64,000 nucleotides of DNA from JAUVPB01 sp965223695 (GCA_965223695.1 CBDCXJ010000021.1:1-64000), one strand, 5' to 3'. Positions 18,964-29,154 are shown, numbered from the stretch's first letter. Notes: generated by a model from the letters alone, not told the origin. Program-made: numbers and translations.

Positions 18964-19403
18964 GCAAGATCGCAGAGGTCGAGGAGTTGCTTGCGCAGGC
19001 CATGCGCGAGCGCGACGAGCGGCGTGTCGGCACGCTCAGGCTTGTCCTCTCGTCGCTGCGGCGCAGCGAGAAGGACCTCGCGAGGCTTCTCACCGAGACC
19101 GAGGAGCTGCAGATCCTCCAGCGCGAGCGCAAACAGCGAACAGAAGCAGCCGAGGCGTTCGCTGAGGCGGGTCGCGACGAGCGGGCGCAGGCAGAGACCG
19201 AGGAGCTTGCGATCGTCGAGAGTCTCATGCCGTCGCGGCTCGGCGACGAGGAGCTCGCGGAGATCGTCGATGGCAAGATCGCCGAGGCTGGTGCAAGCTC
19301 GCTCGAGGATCTCGGCCGCGTCATGAGCGCGGTCATGCCAGAAGTCGCCGGCCGTGCCGACGGGTCGGCGGTCAGCCAGCTCGTCCGAAAGCGACTGGCG
19401 TAA
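18960..19403 (+). CDS. GatB/YqeY domain protein
   Basis: 147-aa YqeY family protein, related to the tail of the GatB amidotransferase subunit that contacts tRNA. The pattern AMRERDERRVGTLRLVLSSL, then ELQILQRERKQRTEAAEAF, then LMPSRLGDEEL and GRVMSAVMPEVAGRADGS is typical. The function is not established; association with tRNA-dependent amidation is inferred from homology only. Overlaps the HIT gene by 4 nt and precedes phoH by 11 nt. Confidence 0.93.
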   Translation: MSKIAEVEELLAQAMRERDERRVGTLRLVLSSLRRSEKDLARLLTETEELQILQRERKQRTEAAEAFAEAGRDERAQAETEELAIVESLMPSRLGDEELAEIVDGKIAEAGASSLEDLGRVMSAVMPEVAGRADGSAVSQLVRKRLA

Positions 19404-19414
19404 GCGAGGGTGGC

Positions 19415-20452
<1,038 letters not shown>

Positions 20453-20465
20453 TTCACGTCCTGAC

Positions 20466-20843
20466 GTGATTCAGGTCGAGACCGAGAACCGCAGCGGAAT
20501 CCTCGTTTCCACCGGTGTCGCGCGCACACACGCGCTCCACGTGCTGGGCGCAGAGGGCGTGGACGAGGGCGAGCTCGGACTGTGGTTCGTGGGGCCGGAC
20601 GAGATGCGGGCACTCAAGCGCGAGCATCTTGGGATCGATGAGGTAACAGATGTCCTCTCGTTCCCACTCGACGGCGGCGAGGACGTGCACGCCGGGGTTC
20701 CCCGTGCACTCGGCGACGTCTTCCTCTGCCCACAGGTCGTCGGCGAGGCTTGGCGGAGCCCGCTCACCCATGGCCTGCTGCACCTGCTCGGCTACGAGCA
20801 CGGCGAGGCGATGGATACGCGCGAGAGTGAGCTTTTGAGATGA
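20466..20843 (+). CDS. ybeY: Endoribonuclease YbeY
   Basis: Zinc-dependent RNase involved in 16S rRNA 3' maturation and 70S quality control. The zinc motif HX3HX5H is seen as HGLLHLLGYEH (three His), followed by a short tail. The EVTDVLSFP block before it is also typical. GTG 20466 gives 125 aa, short but with the complete core; the frame opens further upstream but that part overlaps phoH and is unlike the family. It overlaps dgkA by 4 nt (ATGA). Confidence 0.93.
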   Translation: MIQVETENRSGILVSTGVARTHALHVLGAEGVDEGELGLWFVGPDEMRALKREHLGIDEVTDVLSFPLDGGEDVHAGVPRALGDVFLCPQVVGEAWRSPLTHGLLHLLGYEHGEAMDTRESELLR

Positions 20844-21691
20844 GCACGACGCGGGAGAGGCCGGAGCGGGAGGGGACCCACGCCGAGCGCGACGAGACGC
20901 GCCCTGAGGGCGAGGCTGGGCCGGCACCGGCGGGTGACGATGGCGAGCGGCTGCCGACGGCACCGATTCGCACGATCAAGCGGCGCCAGCATTCGGTCAT
21001 CCAGAGTTTCAACTACGCCTTCGAGGGTGTCGTCGGCGTGCTTCGTCGCGAGCGCAACATGCGCGTCCACTTCGGCATCGCGGCGGTGGTGCTCGGGATT
21101 GCGATTGGAGTTGGTGTCACGCGGCTCGAGCTGATCGCGCTGATCCTCGCGATTGCAATGGTTCTCATCACGGAGATGATCAACACCGCCGTCGAGGCGG
21201 CTATCGATCTCAGTACCAACCAGTACAACCCCCTGGCGAAGCTGGCAAAGGACATCGCCGCCGGCGCCGTCCTCATCTCGTCGATCACCGCGATCGCGGT
21301 CGGCTACCTCGTGCTCGTCGACCGGCTGTCAGAGCCCAGCGGGCGTCTGATCGGTCATGTTCGCGACGCTCCGGTGAACGCGACGATCGGCGCCCTCGTG
21401 ATCACGGTCATCGCGGTGGTCGCCGCGAAGGCGATCTCGGGGCGCGGGACGCCGCTGAGCGGCGGGTTCCCCTCGGGTCACGCCGCGCTCGGCTTCGCTG
21501 GCTGGGTAGCGATCACCTTCGTCGTCGAGGGCTTCGAGCATCGCCTGCTCGTCTCGGTGCTCGCGCTTGCCATGGCGCTGCTCGTGGCGCAGACACGCGT
21601 CGAGTCTGGCATCCACTCGACCTTCGAAGTCGTGGTCGGCGCGGCAGTCGGTACGCTCGTCACCCTGATCGTGTTCCAGGCGCTCGCATGA
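20840..21691 (+). CDS. dgkA: Fused undecaprenol/diacylglycerol kinase and PAP2 phosphatase
   Basis: Two membrane domains in one chain of 283 aa. After a 45-residue acidic, Pro-rich cytoplasmic tail, residues 50-160 form a DgkA-type kinase (SFNYAFEGVVGVLRRERNMRVH and the key EMINTAVEAAIDLS...AKDIAAGAVLISS). Residues 165-283 are a PAP2-type phosphatase with GFPSGHAALGFA and TRVESGIHSTFEV, the C2 and C3 motifs (the latter as TR...H...E instead of SR...H...D). The two activities together could phosphorylate and dephosphorylate a lipid carrier such as undecaprenol. Substrate is inferred from Gram-positive homologues. Placed between ybeY and cdd with 4-nt overlaps on both sides. Confidence 0.92.
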   Translation: MSTTRERPEREGTHAERDETRPEGEAGPAPAGDDGERLPTAPIRTIKRRQHSVIQSFNYAFEGVVGVLRRERNMRVHFGIAAVVLGIAIGVGVTRLELIALILAIAMVLITEMINTAVEAAIDLSTNQYNPLAKLAKDIAAGAVLISSITAIAVGYLVLVDRLSEPSGRLIGHVRDAPVNATIGALVITVIAVVAAKAISGRGTPLSGGFPSGHAALGFAGWVAITFVVEGFEHRLLVSVLALAMALLVAQTRVESGIHSTFEVVVGAAVGTLVTLIVFQALA

Positions 21692-22080
21692 CGCAGACCG
21701 ATGAGTTGACCGCGGCCGACGAGGAGCTTCTCTCGAGCGCTCGGATCGTCGCAGAAAGCGCTTACGCCCCGTACTCGCGCTTTCACGTTGGCGCCGCCCT
21801 ACGTACGAACGATGGCCGTGTCGTGACCGGCGTGAACGTCGAGAACGCCGCCTACCCGCTCGGCGTCTGCGCCGAGCGCACGGCGCTGGCCTGCGCGGCG
21901 ACGCAGGGGGTGCGGCCCGGCGACGTGGCCGCGCTTGCGGTGACGGCGTCGCCCTGCGGCGGCTGTCGGCAGTGGTTGCTCGAGTTCGGGGTCGAACGCG
22001 CGATCTTCGATCACGAGGGTGGCGTCGAGGTTCTCTCGGCTGCCGAGCTTCTGCCGCGATCGTTCGCGCTCGATACGTGA
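21688..22080 (+). CDS. cdd: Cytidine deaminase
   Basis: Converts cytidine and deoxycytidine to the uridine forms in pyrimidine salvage. The active-site motif is VCAERTALACA (Cys, catalytic Glu), with the other two zinc cysteines in SPCGGCRQWLLEF. FHVGAALRTNDGRVVTGVNVENAAYPLG contacts the sugar. 130 aa, the tetrameric short type. Overlaps dgkA by 4 nt and era by 4 nt. Confidence 0.97.
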   Translation: MTQTDELTAADEELLSSARIVAESAYAPYSRFHVGAALRTNDGRVVTGVNVENAAYPLGVCAERTALACAATQGVRPGDVAALAVTASPCGGCRQWLLEFGVERAIFDHEGGVEVLSAAELLPRSFALDT

Positions 22081-22937
22081 AGAGCGGGCTGGTAGCGCTC
22101 GCTGGCCGGCCGAACGTCGGCAAGTCGACAATCGTGAACGCTCTGTGTGCCGCGAAGGTCGCGATCGTCTCCGACAAGCCACAGACGACCCGGCGCCGCA
22201 TGGCCGGCGTCCGCTCGACGGCCGAGCACCAGCTGGTGCTGATCGACCTTCCCGGCTTCCAGCGCCCGCGTGACGCGATGACCGAGCGGATGCAGCACAC
22301 GGTCGACAGCTCACTCGAGGGGGTCGACGCCATTCTCTTCGTCGTCGCGGCTGACGAGAAGGTTGGCTCCGGAGACGAATTCATCGCACGCCGTGTATTC
22401 GCTGCCGGAGCGCCCGTGGTAATCGCCGTCAACAAGGTGGATCGAGCCAAGCCGCACGCGATCGCCGCCCAGATAGAGCGTGTTGCCGCGCTCGGCCCAT
22501 TTCACGCGCTCCACCCGGTCAGCGGGAAGACCGGAGACGGCGTAGACGCACTCTGCAACGAGCTGCTCGAGCTTCTGCCCACCGGGCCGCCGCTCTACCC
22601 GAGCGACGTGGTCACCGATCAGACGATCGAAGAGCGCGTCGCGGAGCTCGTTCGTGAGCAGGCGCTTCATCTGACGCGTGAGGAGCTTCCGCACGCGGTC
22701 GGAGTCGAGCTCGTCGAGCTCGGCGACGGGCGGGTCGAAGCGGCGATCCTCGTCGAGACCGAGTCGCAGAAGCGCATCGTGGTCGGCTCGGGGGGGTCGA
22801 TGATCAAGGAGATCGGGACGCGCGCGCGAGGCGAGATCGAGGCCCTGCTCGGGCGTAGCGTCTTCCTCGAGCTTCGGGTCAAGGTCAGTGCGGGATGGCG
22901 GCAGCGCCCCCGCGAGCTCGGACGGCTCGGTATATGA
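22077..22937 (+). CDS. era: GTPase Era
   Basis: Essential GTPase that binds 16S rRNA near its 3' end and checks 30S maturation. G1 is AGRPNVGKSTIVNAL, the switch region holds KPQTTRRR, G3 is LIDLPGF (Leu in place of the usual Asp-Thr pair order), and G4 is NKVD. The C-terminal KH domain has the KRIVVGSGGSMIKEIG loop. Start GTG 22077 overlaps the cdd stop by 4 nt; a longer in-frame start at 21972 would lie fully inside cdd. 286 aa. YbeY and Era are functional partners, which fits the operon. Confidence 0.97.
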   Translation: MKSGLVALAGRPNVGKSTIVNALCAAKVAIVSDKPQTTRRRMAGVRSTAEHQLVLIDLPGFQRPRDAMTERMQHTVDSSLEGVDAILFVVAADEKVGSGDEFIARRVFAAGAPVVIAVNKVDRAKPHAIAAQIERVAALGPFHALHPVSGKTGDGVDALCNELLELLPTGPPLYPSDVVTDQTIEERVAELVREQALHLTREELPHAVGVELVELGDGRVEAAILVETESQKRIVVGSGGSMIKEIGTRARGEIEALLGRSVFLELRVKVSAGWRQRPRELGRLGI

Positions 22938-24460
22938 GCAGGGAGGCAGAGTTGAGCAACGCAGTGAGCGCGGATGAGTTCGAGGCAACCCTCGACCAGT
23001 ACGTCTACGAACGCTCCGAGGAAGCCAGAGCGGTTCGTGTCGGCGAGAAAGAGACGAGCGAGCAGGCTGCAATCGTGGCCCGCTACGGCGACCTCTTCAC
23101 GCGCGTGACCCTCGATGCGCTGGCGACCGAGGCCGACAGCGCAGAGGGCGAGGAGCGCGAGCGGTTGGCGCGGCTCGAGGAGGCATGCCGCGGAGGCCTG
23201 CTCGCGAAGGAGCTTGCCGAGGCGAGCGACGCGCTCGAAAACGCGATCATCGCGACCGAGCTTGAGTTCGGCGACGAGCGGATGCCGCTTCGGACCGGGC
23301 AGGCACAGCTGGCGGTGCGCGACGGCTACAAGGAGCGAGCGCAGCTCGGTGAGATCGTTGCCGAGGGCTCTGCGCGTCACAACGACGCCCGCCTCGAGCT
23401 GCTCGAGCGCGCGGAGGCGCTCGAGGGCGAGCTGAGTGGCGAGCCAGACGCGATCATGCGCAGCGAGAGCCTCAAACAGATCGACCTGCGCGAGCTGTGC
23501 GAAGAGGTCGCTGAGGCCTCGAAGGCGGCGACCGACGCCTATCAGGCGCGTTGCGAGCGTCACTTCGACCTTCTTCTGGGCGAGGAACGCGAAGACGAGC
23601 CGAGCTCGGCCCATGTCCCCTACATCCGACGTCTGTCGCCGCTGGCCGGCACCTACTCGAAAGAGCGGTCGGTCGACGTCTGTCTCGCGACGCTCTCATC
23701 GCTGGGTTTCGACCTTGCCGCCGAGTCTCGGATCAGGCTCGACCTCGAGGATCGACCGCAGAAAAATCCGCGTGCCTGCGTGATCGCTTCGCGTCCGCCC
23801 GACGTTGTCCACCTGATCACGCGTGCGCAGGGTGGGCTCGCGGACTACGAGGCGTTTCTGCACGAGGCCGGGCACGCGCTCCACTACGCCGGTTGTGATC
23901 CGACCCTGCCCTACGCCTTCCGCCGGCTCGCCCGCGACCATGCACTGACCGAGATCTACGCCTTCCTCGTCGAGTCGGTCACCCGGGAGCCCGACTGGCA
24001 CGCTTACCACTTCGGCCTTGACGAGACGCTGGCGCATCGCCACACGGACATGGCCTTCGTGATCGAGACTCTGCTCTTTCGCCGCTACGCCGCCAAGCTC
24101 GAGTCGGAGCTTGTCTTCTGGGGCGACCTGAGTGCTGCGCCGGGGCACGGTCCGACGTATTCGGAGCTCGTGTCGGCTGCGAGCGGCTTTCGCTACCCGG
24201 CAAGCGGCTACCTCGCCGACATGGACGATGGCTTCTACTCGGCCGACTACCTGAGAGCGTGGATACGCGCGGCCCAGGTGCGCGCGGCGCTGCGCGACCA
24301 GGTTGGTGCGGGGTGGTGGCGCGACTCAGCGAGCGGTGAGTTCCTCCGCGAGCTGTTCAGCGAGGGAACCCGTCCGAGCAACGAGGAGATCGGTGCTCGA
24401 CTCGGATTCGATCCGCTCGATACGGCCCCGCTCGTGGCCGAGCTGACGGAGGCGGCCTGA
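22934..24460 (+). CDS. M3-like zinc metallopeptidase
   Basis: 508-aa mostly helical protein with the zinc motif HEXXH in FLHEAGHALHYAG. A possible third ligand Glu follows in LTEIYAFLVES, about 30 residues on, the spacing found in M3 (thimet/oligoendopeptidase) enzymes. There is no signal peptide, so it is likely cytoplasmic. A long charged helical region (residues 1-230) precedes the catalytic part. Start ATG 22934 overlaps the era stop by 4 nt, so it belongs to the operon. Family placement within M3/M32 is uncertain; peptide hydrolysis is inferred from the motif. Confidence 0.75.
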   Translation: MSREAELSNAVSADEFEATLDQYVYERSEEARAVRVGEKETSEQAAIVARYGDLFTRVTLDALATEADSAEGEERERLARLEEACRGGLLAKELAEASDALENAIIATELEFGDERMPLRTGQAQLAVRDGYKERAQLGEIVAEGSARHNDARLELLERAEALEGELSGEPDAIMRSESLKQIDLRELCEEVAEASKAATDAYQARCERHFDLLLGEEREDEPSSAHVPYIRRLSPLAGTYSKERSVDVCLATLSSLGFDLAAESRIRLDLEDRPQKNPRACVIASRPPDVVHLITRAQGGLADYEAFLHEAGHALHYAGCDPTLPYAFRRLARDHALTEIYAFLVESVTREPDWHAYHFGLDETLAHRHTDMAFVIETLLFRRYAAKLESELVFWGDLSAAPGHGPTYSELVSAASGFRYPASGYLADMDDGFYSADYLRAWIRAAQVRAALRDQVGAGWWRDSASGEFLRELFSEGTRPSNEEIGARLGFDPLDTAPLVAELTEAA

Positions 24461-24551
24461 TGCCTACCTGTGGGCCCGTGGTGGCGTGGCTAACCCGTCC
24501 TCGCGGCTCCCGGGGCGCGGCGCGCGCGGGCTACACTTGCCCGGCCGTTTC

Positions 24552-25208
24552 ATGAGCACTGCCGCAACAGACGATCACTGGCCGGAACGGCGCTTTTCAC
24601 AGGCCATTGCCGAGGGTGATGGCATCTCCATCATTCCCACGATTGCCGGCGATGTGGGGCCTCTGGCAATCGCGGCGGAGGCTGCCGGCGCCGAGGCCGT
24701 CCTCGTTGAGTCGATCGGGGATGTAAGGGAGGCGCGAGACACGACATCACTACCGGTCGTGGCCCGCCTGAGCGAAGCGACGCGTGACAGGCTCGAGGAA
24801 GCGCGCGCCAACGGAGCGGACGCTGTTGCCATCGACGCCTGGGCGCTGGTGGCCGACAACGCTGCCGCGTATGCACACGCGGTCTCCCTCGGGCTCGACT
24901 GCGCCATCCGCGTGGCCGACGAGGAGGAGCTTCACGTCGTGCTCGACGCACTCGAGCCCGAGATCCTCGTGCCCGCCCTCGAAGACGGGCATGCGGCAGA
25001 CGATGGGGGAGGGCTCGCGCTCCTCACCGAGGTTCCCGCAGGAAAGCTCGTCCTCGTCGAGGTGAGCCCTGAGAGCCGCGAAGAGGTCGTCGCACTCGAG
25101 CGAGCCGGAATCGACGGCCTCGTCGTCGAGGTCGAGCCGCCGCAACCCCCCGCTGCGCTCGCGTCAATGCTCCGCGACCTGATCGGCGCCGAGCACCCGC
25201 TCGACTGA
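24552..25208 (+). CDS. TrpC-like TIM-barrel protein
   Basis: Looks like a shortened indole-3-glycerol-phosphate synthase barrel (218 aa): FSQAIAEGDGISIIPTIA, AIAAEAAGAEAVLVES, LPVVARLSEATRDRLEEARANGADAVAID, LGLDCAIRVADEEEL and AGIDGLVVEVEPP follow the strand-helix order of TrpC. The catalytic Lys of the EIKR motif is replaced (IIPTIA), and the usual KDF and NNRDL motifs are absent. It is probably not a tryptophan enzyme. No trp genes lie nearby. Start ATG 24552 was preferred to an upstream start that adds only low-complexity residues. Role unknown. Confidence 0.6.
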   Translation: MSTAATDDHWPERRFSQAIAEGDGISIIPTIAGDVGPLAIAAEAAGAEAVLVESIGDVREARDTTSLPVVARLSEATRDRLEEARANGADAVAIDAWALVADNAAAYAHAVSLGLDCAIRVADEEELHVVLDALEPEILVPALEDGHAADDGGGLALLTEVPAGKLVLVEVSPESREEVVALERAGIDGLVVEVEPPQPPAALASMLRDLIGAEHPLD

Positions 25209-25230
25209 GCTTCGACGGCGAAACTCCCAA

Positions 25231-25253
25231 GCATTGCGGCTTCGCCGCAATGC
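25231..25253. terminator. Hairpin between TrpC-like gene and tRNA-Leu
   Basis: Perfect 9-bp stem gcattgcgg (25231-25239) and ccgcaatgc (25245-25253) with loop cttcg. It lies 22 bases after the TrpC-like stop and its right arm reaches the last three bases of the tRNA-Leu gene on the other strand, so it may serve both convergent transcripts. Confidence 0.6.
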
Positions 25254-25335
25254 CGGAGGCGGGACTCGAACCCGCACGAGGACGAACCTCACTGGATTTT
25301 GAGTCCAGCGCGTCTACCAGTTCCGCCACTCCGGC
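25251..25335 (-). tRNA. tRNA-Leu (anticodon CAA)
   Basis: Read on the minus strand it begins GCCGGAGTGGCGGAACTGG. The acceptor stem GCCGGAG pairs with CTCCGGC and the discriminator is A. The anticodon loop CTCAAAA gives CAA, which reads TTG. A long variable arm (about GAGGTTCGTCCTC) marks it as a class II tRNA. 85 nt; CCA is not encoded. Confidence 0.97.
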
Positions 25336-25377
25336 GCACAGCCATGATATGGGCCGCGTCGCGCGCGGCCGCTGCGT

Positions 25378-28083
25378 CTACGAGTCGCGAAGCCGGCGCA
25401 AGACGAACGGCAGGATGCCGCCGTGGCGCACGTACTCGATCTCGCGCGGCGTGTCGATCCGAACGCGCGCGGTGAACTCGATATCGGCGCCGTCGTCGTC
25501 GGGGCGCGCCGTGACCGTCGCCTGTTTTGCCTCGCCATTCTCCAGGCCTGTGATCGAGTAGATCTCGCGGCCGGTGAGGCCGAGCGATTCGGGCGTATCG
25601 TCCCCGGTCAGCTCGAGCGGGAGCACGCCGAGACCGACGAGGTTCGAGCGATGTATGCGCTCGAACGACGTCGCGATCACGGCGCGGACGCCAAGTAGCG
25701 CCGTCCCCTTTGCCGCCCAGTCCCGCGACGACCCAGAGCCGTACTCCGCGCCCGCGACGACGACCAGCGGCGTTCGCTCCTCGATGTAGCGCAGCGCCGC
25801 GTCGTAGATCGACGTCTGCTCGCCCGATGGGATGTGGACCGTGACCGTGCCCTCGGAACCGGGTACCAACTCGTTGCGCAGGCGGACGTTGGCAAAGGTG
25901 CCGCGCATCATCACCTCGTGGTTGCCGCGCCGCGAGCCGTACGAGTTGAAGTCGCCCCGTTCGATGCCATTTGCGATCAGGTACTCGCCAGCCGGGCTCT
26001 CCGGCTTGATCGCACCCGCCGGCGAGATGTGGTCGGTCGTGACGCTGATGCCGAGCTTGACGAGGCAGCGAGCACCGACGATGTCCTCGACGGAGCCGGG
26101 CTCGGCCGACATGCCGTCGAAGAATGGCGGCCGGCGGACGTACGTGGAGTCGTCCTGCCATTCGTAGAGCTCTCCGGTCGGGATCGAGAGCGCGTTCCAT
26201 TGCTCATCGCCGGCGAACACATCTGCGTAGTTGGTCGAGAACATCTCCGAGCGCAGGCAGCTTGAGACCGTCTTCTGCACCTCGGACGGTGAGGGCCAAA
26301 GGTCGGCAAGAAAGACGTCGTTGCCCTCGTCGTCCTGCCCGAGGGGCTCGGTCGTGAGGTCGACGTCCATGCGACCGGTGAGCGCATAGGCCACGACGAG
26401 CGGGGGAGAGGCGAGGTAGTTCGCCTTGATGTCGGCGTGGATCCTCGCCTCGAAGTTGCGGTTCCCCGAGAGCACGGCACAGGCGACCAGCTCGCCCTCG
26501 GCGATCGACTCGGCGATCGGAGCCGGCAGGGGCCCTGTGTTTCCGATACAGGTCGTGCAGCCGTAGCCCACCAGGTTGAAGCCGAGGGCATCGAGATCGT
26601 CCTGAAGCCCGGCCGCCTCCAGGTAGGAGGTCACGACCTTGGAGCCCGGGGCCAGGCTCGTCTTGACCCATGGCATCGTCTGCATCCCGCGACGGACGGC
26701 GTTGCGGGCGAGCAGGCCCGCACCGACCATCACGGCTGGGTTCGACGTGTTCGTGCAGCTCGTGATCGCGGCGACGACGACCGATCCGTGGTCGAGGTCG
26801 AAGGTCTCGCCGTCGAGCGTCGTGGCAACGGCGGTCGCCGAGCTCGTCGCCACAGCACCAGCGTCGCTCGGGGGCTCGGCGCTGGCGACGCCGAAGCTCG
26901 GTAGCGTCTCGAAGAAGGACGGCTTCGCCGCGGACAGCGCGATCCGATCCTGCGGCCTTCGGGGCCCGGCCAGACTCGGTTCGACACTCGAGAGGTCGAG
27001 TTCGACGACCTGCGAATATGTTGGGCTCTCGGCCGGGTCGTGGAACATGCCCTGCTCTTTGCAGTAGGCCTCGACCAGCCCGATCTGCTGCTGATCACGT
27101 CCCGTCAGCTCGAGGTAATCGAGGGTGCCCTCGTCGACGGGGAAGAATCCGCAGGTCGCTCCGTACTCTGGCGACATGTTCGCGATCGTTGCGCGGTCCG
27201 CGAGCGGCAGGCTGGAGAGGCCCGAGCCGAAGTACTCGACAAACTTGCCCACGACACCGGTTTCTCGCAGTACCTGCGTGACCGTGAGGACGAGGTCGGT
27301 TGCCGTTGCGCCTTCTGGCAGAGCGCCGTGGAGCTTGAAGCCAACGACGTTCGGAACGAGCATCGAGAGGGCCTGCCCGAGCATCGCGGCCTCGGCTTCG
27401 ATCCCGCCGACGCCCCAGCCGAGTACGCCGATGCCGTTGATCATTGTCGTGTGGGAATCCGTCCCGACGAGCGTGTCGGGGAACGCCTGCATCGTCCCGT
27501 CGACCTCGCGCGCCTCGATGACGCGGGCCAGGTACTCGAGGTTGATCTGATGGACGATTCCGGTTCCGGGTGGAACGACCTGGAGGTTGTCGAATGCCGT
27601 CTGGCCCCAGCGCAGAAACGCGTAGCGCTCGCGATTGCGCTCGAACTCGAGTTCGGTATTGCGCGCAAAGGCAAACCGTGATGCGAACTCGTCGACCCGC
27701 ACCGAGTGGTCGATCACGAGCTCGGCCGGAAGGAGCGGGTTGATCTTCGACGGGTCTCCGCCGAGCTCGCCCATCGCGTCGCGCATCGCGGCCAGGTCGA
27801 CGATGGCGGGAACGCCCGTGAAGTCCTGGAGCAGGACGCGGGCTGGGGTGAAGGAGACCTCGGCGCTCGGCGGGTCGGTGGCTACCCAGGTCGCGATCGC
27901 CTCGGCGTCGGCCCGAGTTATGTCGGCACCGTCTTCGGTGCGGAGGACATTCTCGAGCAGGATCTTGAGCGAGTACGGGAGGCGAGCGATGTCGAACTGC
28001 GCCTGGAGCGCGTCGATTCGGTAGATCTCGTACGACGTGTCGCCGACCGTGAGCGTCGAGCGAGCTCCGAAGCTATCCGACAT
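25378..28083 (-). CDS. acnA: Aconitate hydratase A
   Basis: TCA-cycle enzyme that isomerises citrate and isocitrate with a [4Fe-4S] cluster. 901 aa, AcnA/IRP type. Cluster cysteines are in SCTNTSNPAVM and GYGCTTCIGNTGPL, and the swivel domain has YGSGSSRDWAAKG with substrate-binding residues. SHTTMINGIGVLGWGVGGIEAEAAMLG is also diagnostic. ATG 28083 is preceded by AAGGGAAGGGG, a strong ribosome site; a start 13 codons earlier lacks one. A minus-strand TAGCCT about 70 bases upstream is a candidate -10. It ends 43 bases from tRNA-Leu, in the same direction. Confidence 0.97.
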   Translation of the reverse strand: MSDSFGARSTLTVGDTSYEIYRIDALQAQFDIARLPYSLKILLENVLRTEDGADITRADAEAIATWVATDPPSAEVSFTPARVLLQDFTGVPAIVDLAAMRDAMGELGGDPSKINPLLPAELVIDHSVRVDEFASRFAFARNTELEFERNRERYAFLRWGQTAFDNLQVVPPGTGIVHQINLEYLARVIEAREVDGTMQAFPDTLVGTDSHTTMINGIGVLGWGVGGIEAEAAMLGQALSMLVPNVVGFKLHGALPEGATATDLVLTVTQVLRETGVVGKFVEYFGSGLSSLPLADRATIANMSPEYGATCGFFPVDEGTLDYLELTGRDQQQIGLVEAYCKEQGMFHDPAESPTYSQVVELDLSSVEPSLAGPRRPQDRIALSAAKPSFFETLPSFGVASAEPPSDAGAVATSSATAVATTLDGETFDLDHGSVVVAAITSCTNTSNPAVMVGAGLLARNAVRRGMQTMPWVKTSLAPGSKVVTSYLEAAGLQDDLDALGFNLVGYGCTTCIGNTGPLPAPIAESIAEGELVACAVLSGNRNFEARIHADIKANYLASPPLVVAYALTGRMDVDLTTEPLGQDDEGNDVFLADLWPSPSEVQKTVSSCLRSEMFSTNYADVFAGDEQWNALSIPTGELYEWQDDSTYVRRPPFFDGMSAEPGSVEDIVGARCLVKLGISVTTDHISPAGAIKPESPAGEYLIANGIERGDFNSYGSRRGNHEVMMRGTFANVRLRNELVPGSEGTVTVHIPSGEQTSIYDAALRYIEERTPLVVVAGAEYGSGSSRDWAAKGTALLGVRAVIATSFERIHRSNLVGLGVLPLELTGDDTPESLGLTGREIYSITGLENGEAKQATVTARPDDDGADIEFTARVRIDTPREIEYVRHGGILPFVLRRLRDS

Positions 28084-28203
28084 CGCGCCCCTTCCCTTCA
28101 GAATCGCGGCCCTGCTGGCCAATTGCGGCCTTGACCAGCCTTCCGAGACAGGCTAGATGATCGGCGATCGGGCGCAGCGTTCGTGCCGATTCCCGCAACC
28201 ATC

Positions 28204-28217
28204 TAGGGTCTTTCGAC
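28204..28217 (+). promoter_or_regulatory. Predicted -10 for the esterase gene
   Basis: TAGGGT (28204-28209) in the wider context CCATCTAGGGT is followed by 8 bases and the GTG start. This predicts a very short or absent leader. The CATCTAG context is shared by other candidate promoters here. Confidence 0.4.
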
Positions 28218-29153
28218 GTGGCGCTTGACCCACAGATAGCGCGTCATCTCGAGGAGACGGCGGCTGGCGGCGCCTTCCCGGTCTCGGAGCTCACACCTGA
28301 GCTCGCGCGCGAGCGGATGCACCCGGCCTACGCCAGCCAGTTCGGGCCGGCCGATCCCGTTGGGTCGGTCGTCGACTTCACGCTTCCGGGCCCCGGCGGG
28401 GCGCTGCCGATCCGCGTGTACACGCCGGAGGGCAGCGGCGCGGGGCTTCCACTGTTCGTCTACTGCCACGGTGGCGGCTGGGTGATCGGGAACCTCGACA
28501 CCCACGATGGGCTCTGTCGCACTCTGGCTGCACGCTCGGGTGCGCTCGTCGCGGCCGTCGACTATCGCCTCGCGCCAGAGCATCGTTTTCCCGCTGCGCT
28601 CGAAGATGCCTGGGCGGCGACCGTATGGCTTGCCGAGCGCGGTGAGTCGCTTGGCGCCGTGCCGGAGCAACTCGCGGTCGGTGGCGACTCGGCGGGCGCG
28701 AATCTCGCGGCCGGCGTCGCCCTACGTGCCCGCGACCACGGCCTCGAGCTCACGATGCAGCTGCTCGCCTTCCCGGTGCTCGACTGCGATCTCGCGCGGA
28801 GCTCCTACGTCGAGCACGACGCGGTTGGTCCCTCGATCGCGGCCATGGAGTGGTTCTGGGATCACTACGTCGGGTGCGATGGCGATCGGACCGACCCGCG
28901 AGCCTCTCCGCTCCGCGCACCAGACCTGAGCGGCCTCGCGCCTGCGTTCGTGCTTACCGCCGAGTACGACACGTTGCGGGACGAGGGTGACGCCTACGCA
29001 GCGAGGCTGCGCGAGGCCGACGTGCCGGTCGACCATCGCTGCTACCCGGGGCAGATCCATTGCTTCTACCGGCTGGGAGCCGTGACCGATCAGGCTACGA
29101 CCTGTCTGGACGACTGCGCCGGCGCGTTGCGTTCAGCGTTCTCGCGAGACTGA
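28218..29153 (+). CDS. Alpha/beta hydrolase of the hormone-sensitive lipase (HSL) family
   Basis: Esterase-type enzyme of 311 aa. The oxyanion-hole motif HGGGW is at residues 84-88 and the nucleophile Ser158 sits in GDSAGAN. The acid is likely the Asp in EYDTLRDEG and the base the His in QIHCFY. It lacks a signal peptide, so it acts in the cytoplasm, probably on short acyl esters. Substrate unknown. GTG start with no ribosome site but with the -10 element above. Its stop is followed after one base by a gene remnant on the other strand. Confidence 0.9.
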   Translation: MALDPQIARHLEETAAGGAFPVSELTPELARERMHPAYASQFGPADPVGSVVDFTLPGPGGALPIRVYTPEGSGAGLPLFVYCHGGGWVIGNLDTHDGLCRTLAARSGALVAAVDYRLAPEHRFPAALEDAWAATVWLAERGESLGAVPEQLAVGGDSAGANLAAGVALRARDHGLELTMQLLAFPVLDCDLARSSYVEHDAVGPSIAAMEWFWDHYVGCDGDRTDPRASPLRAPDLSGLAPAFVLTAEYDTLRDEGDAYAARLREADVPVDHRCYPGQIHCFYRLGAVTDQATTCLDDCAGALRSAFSRD

Positions 29154-29154
29154 G

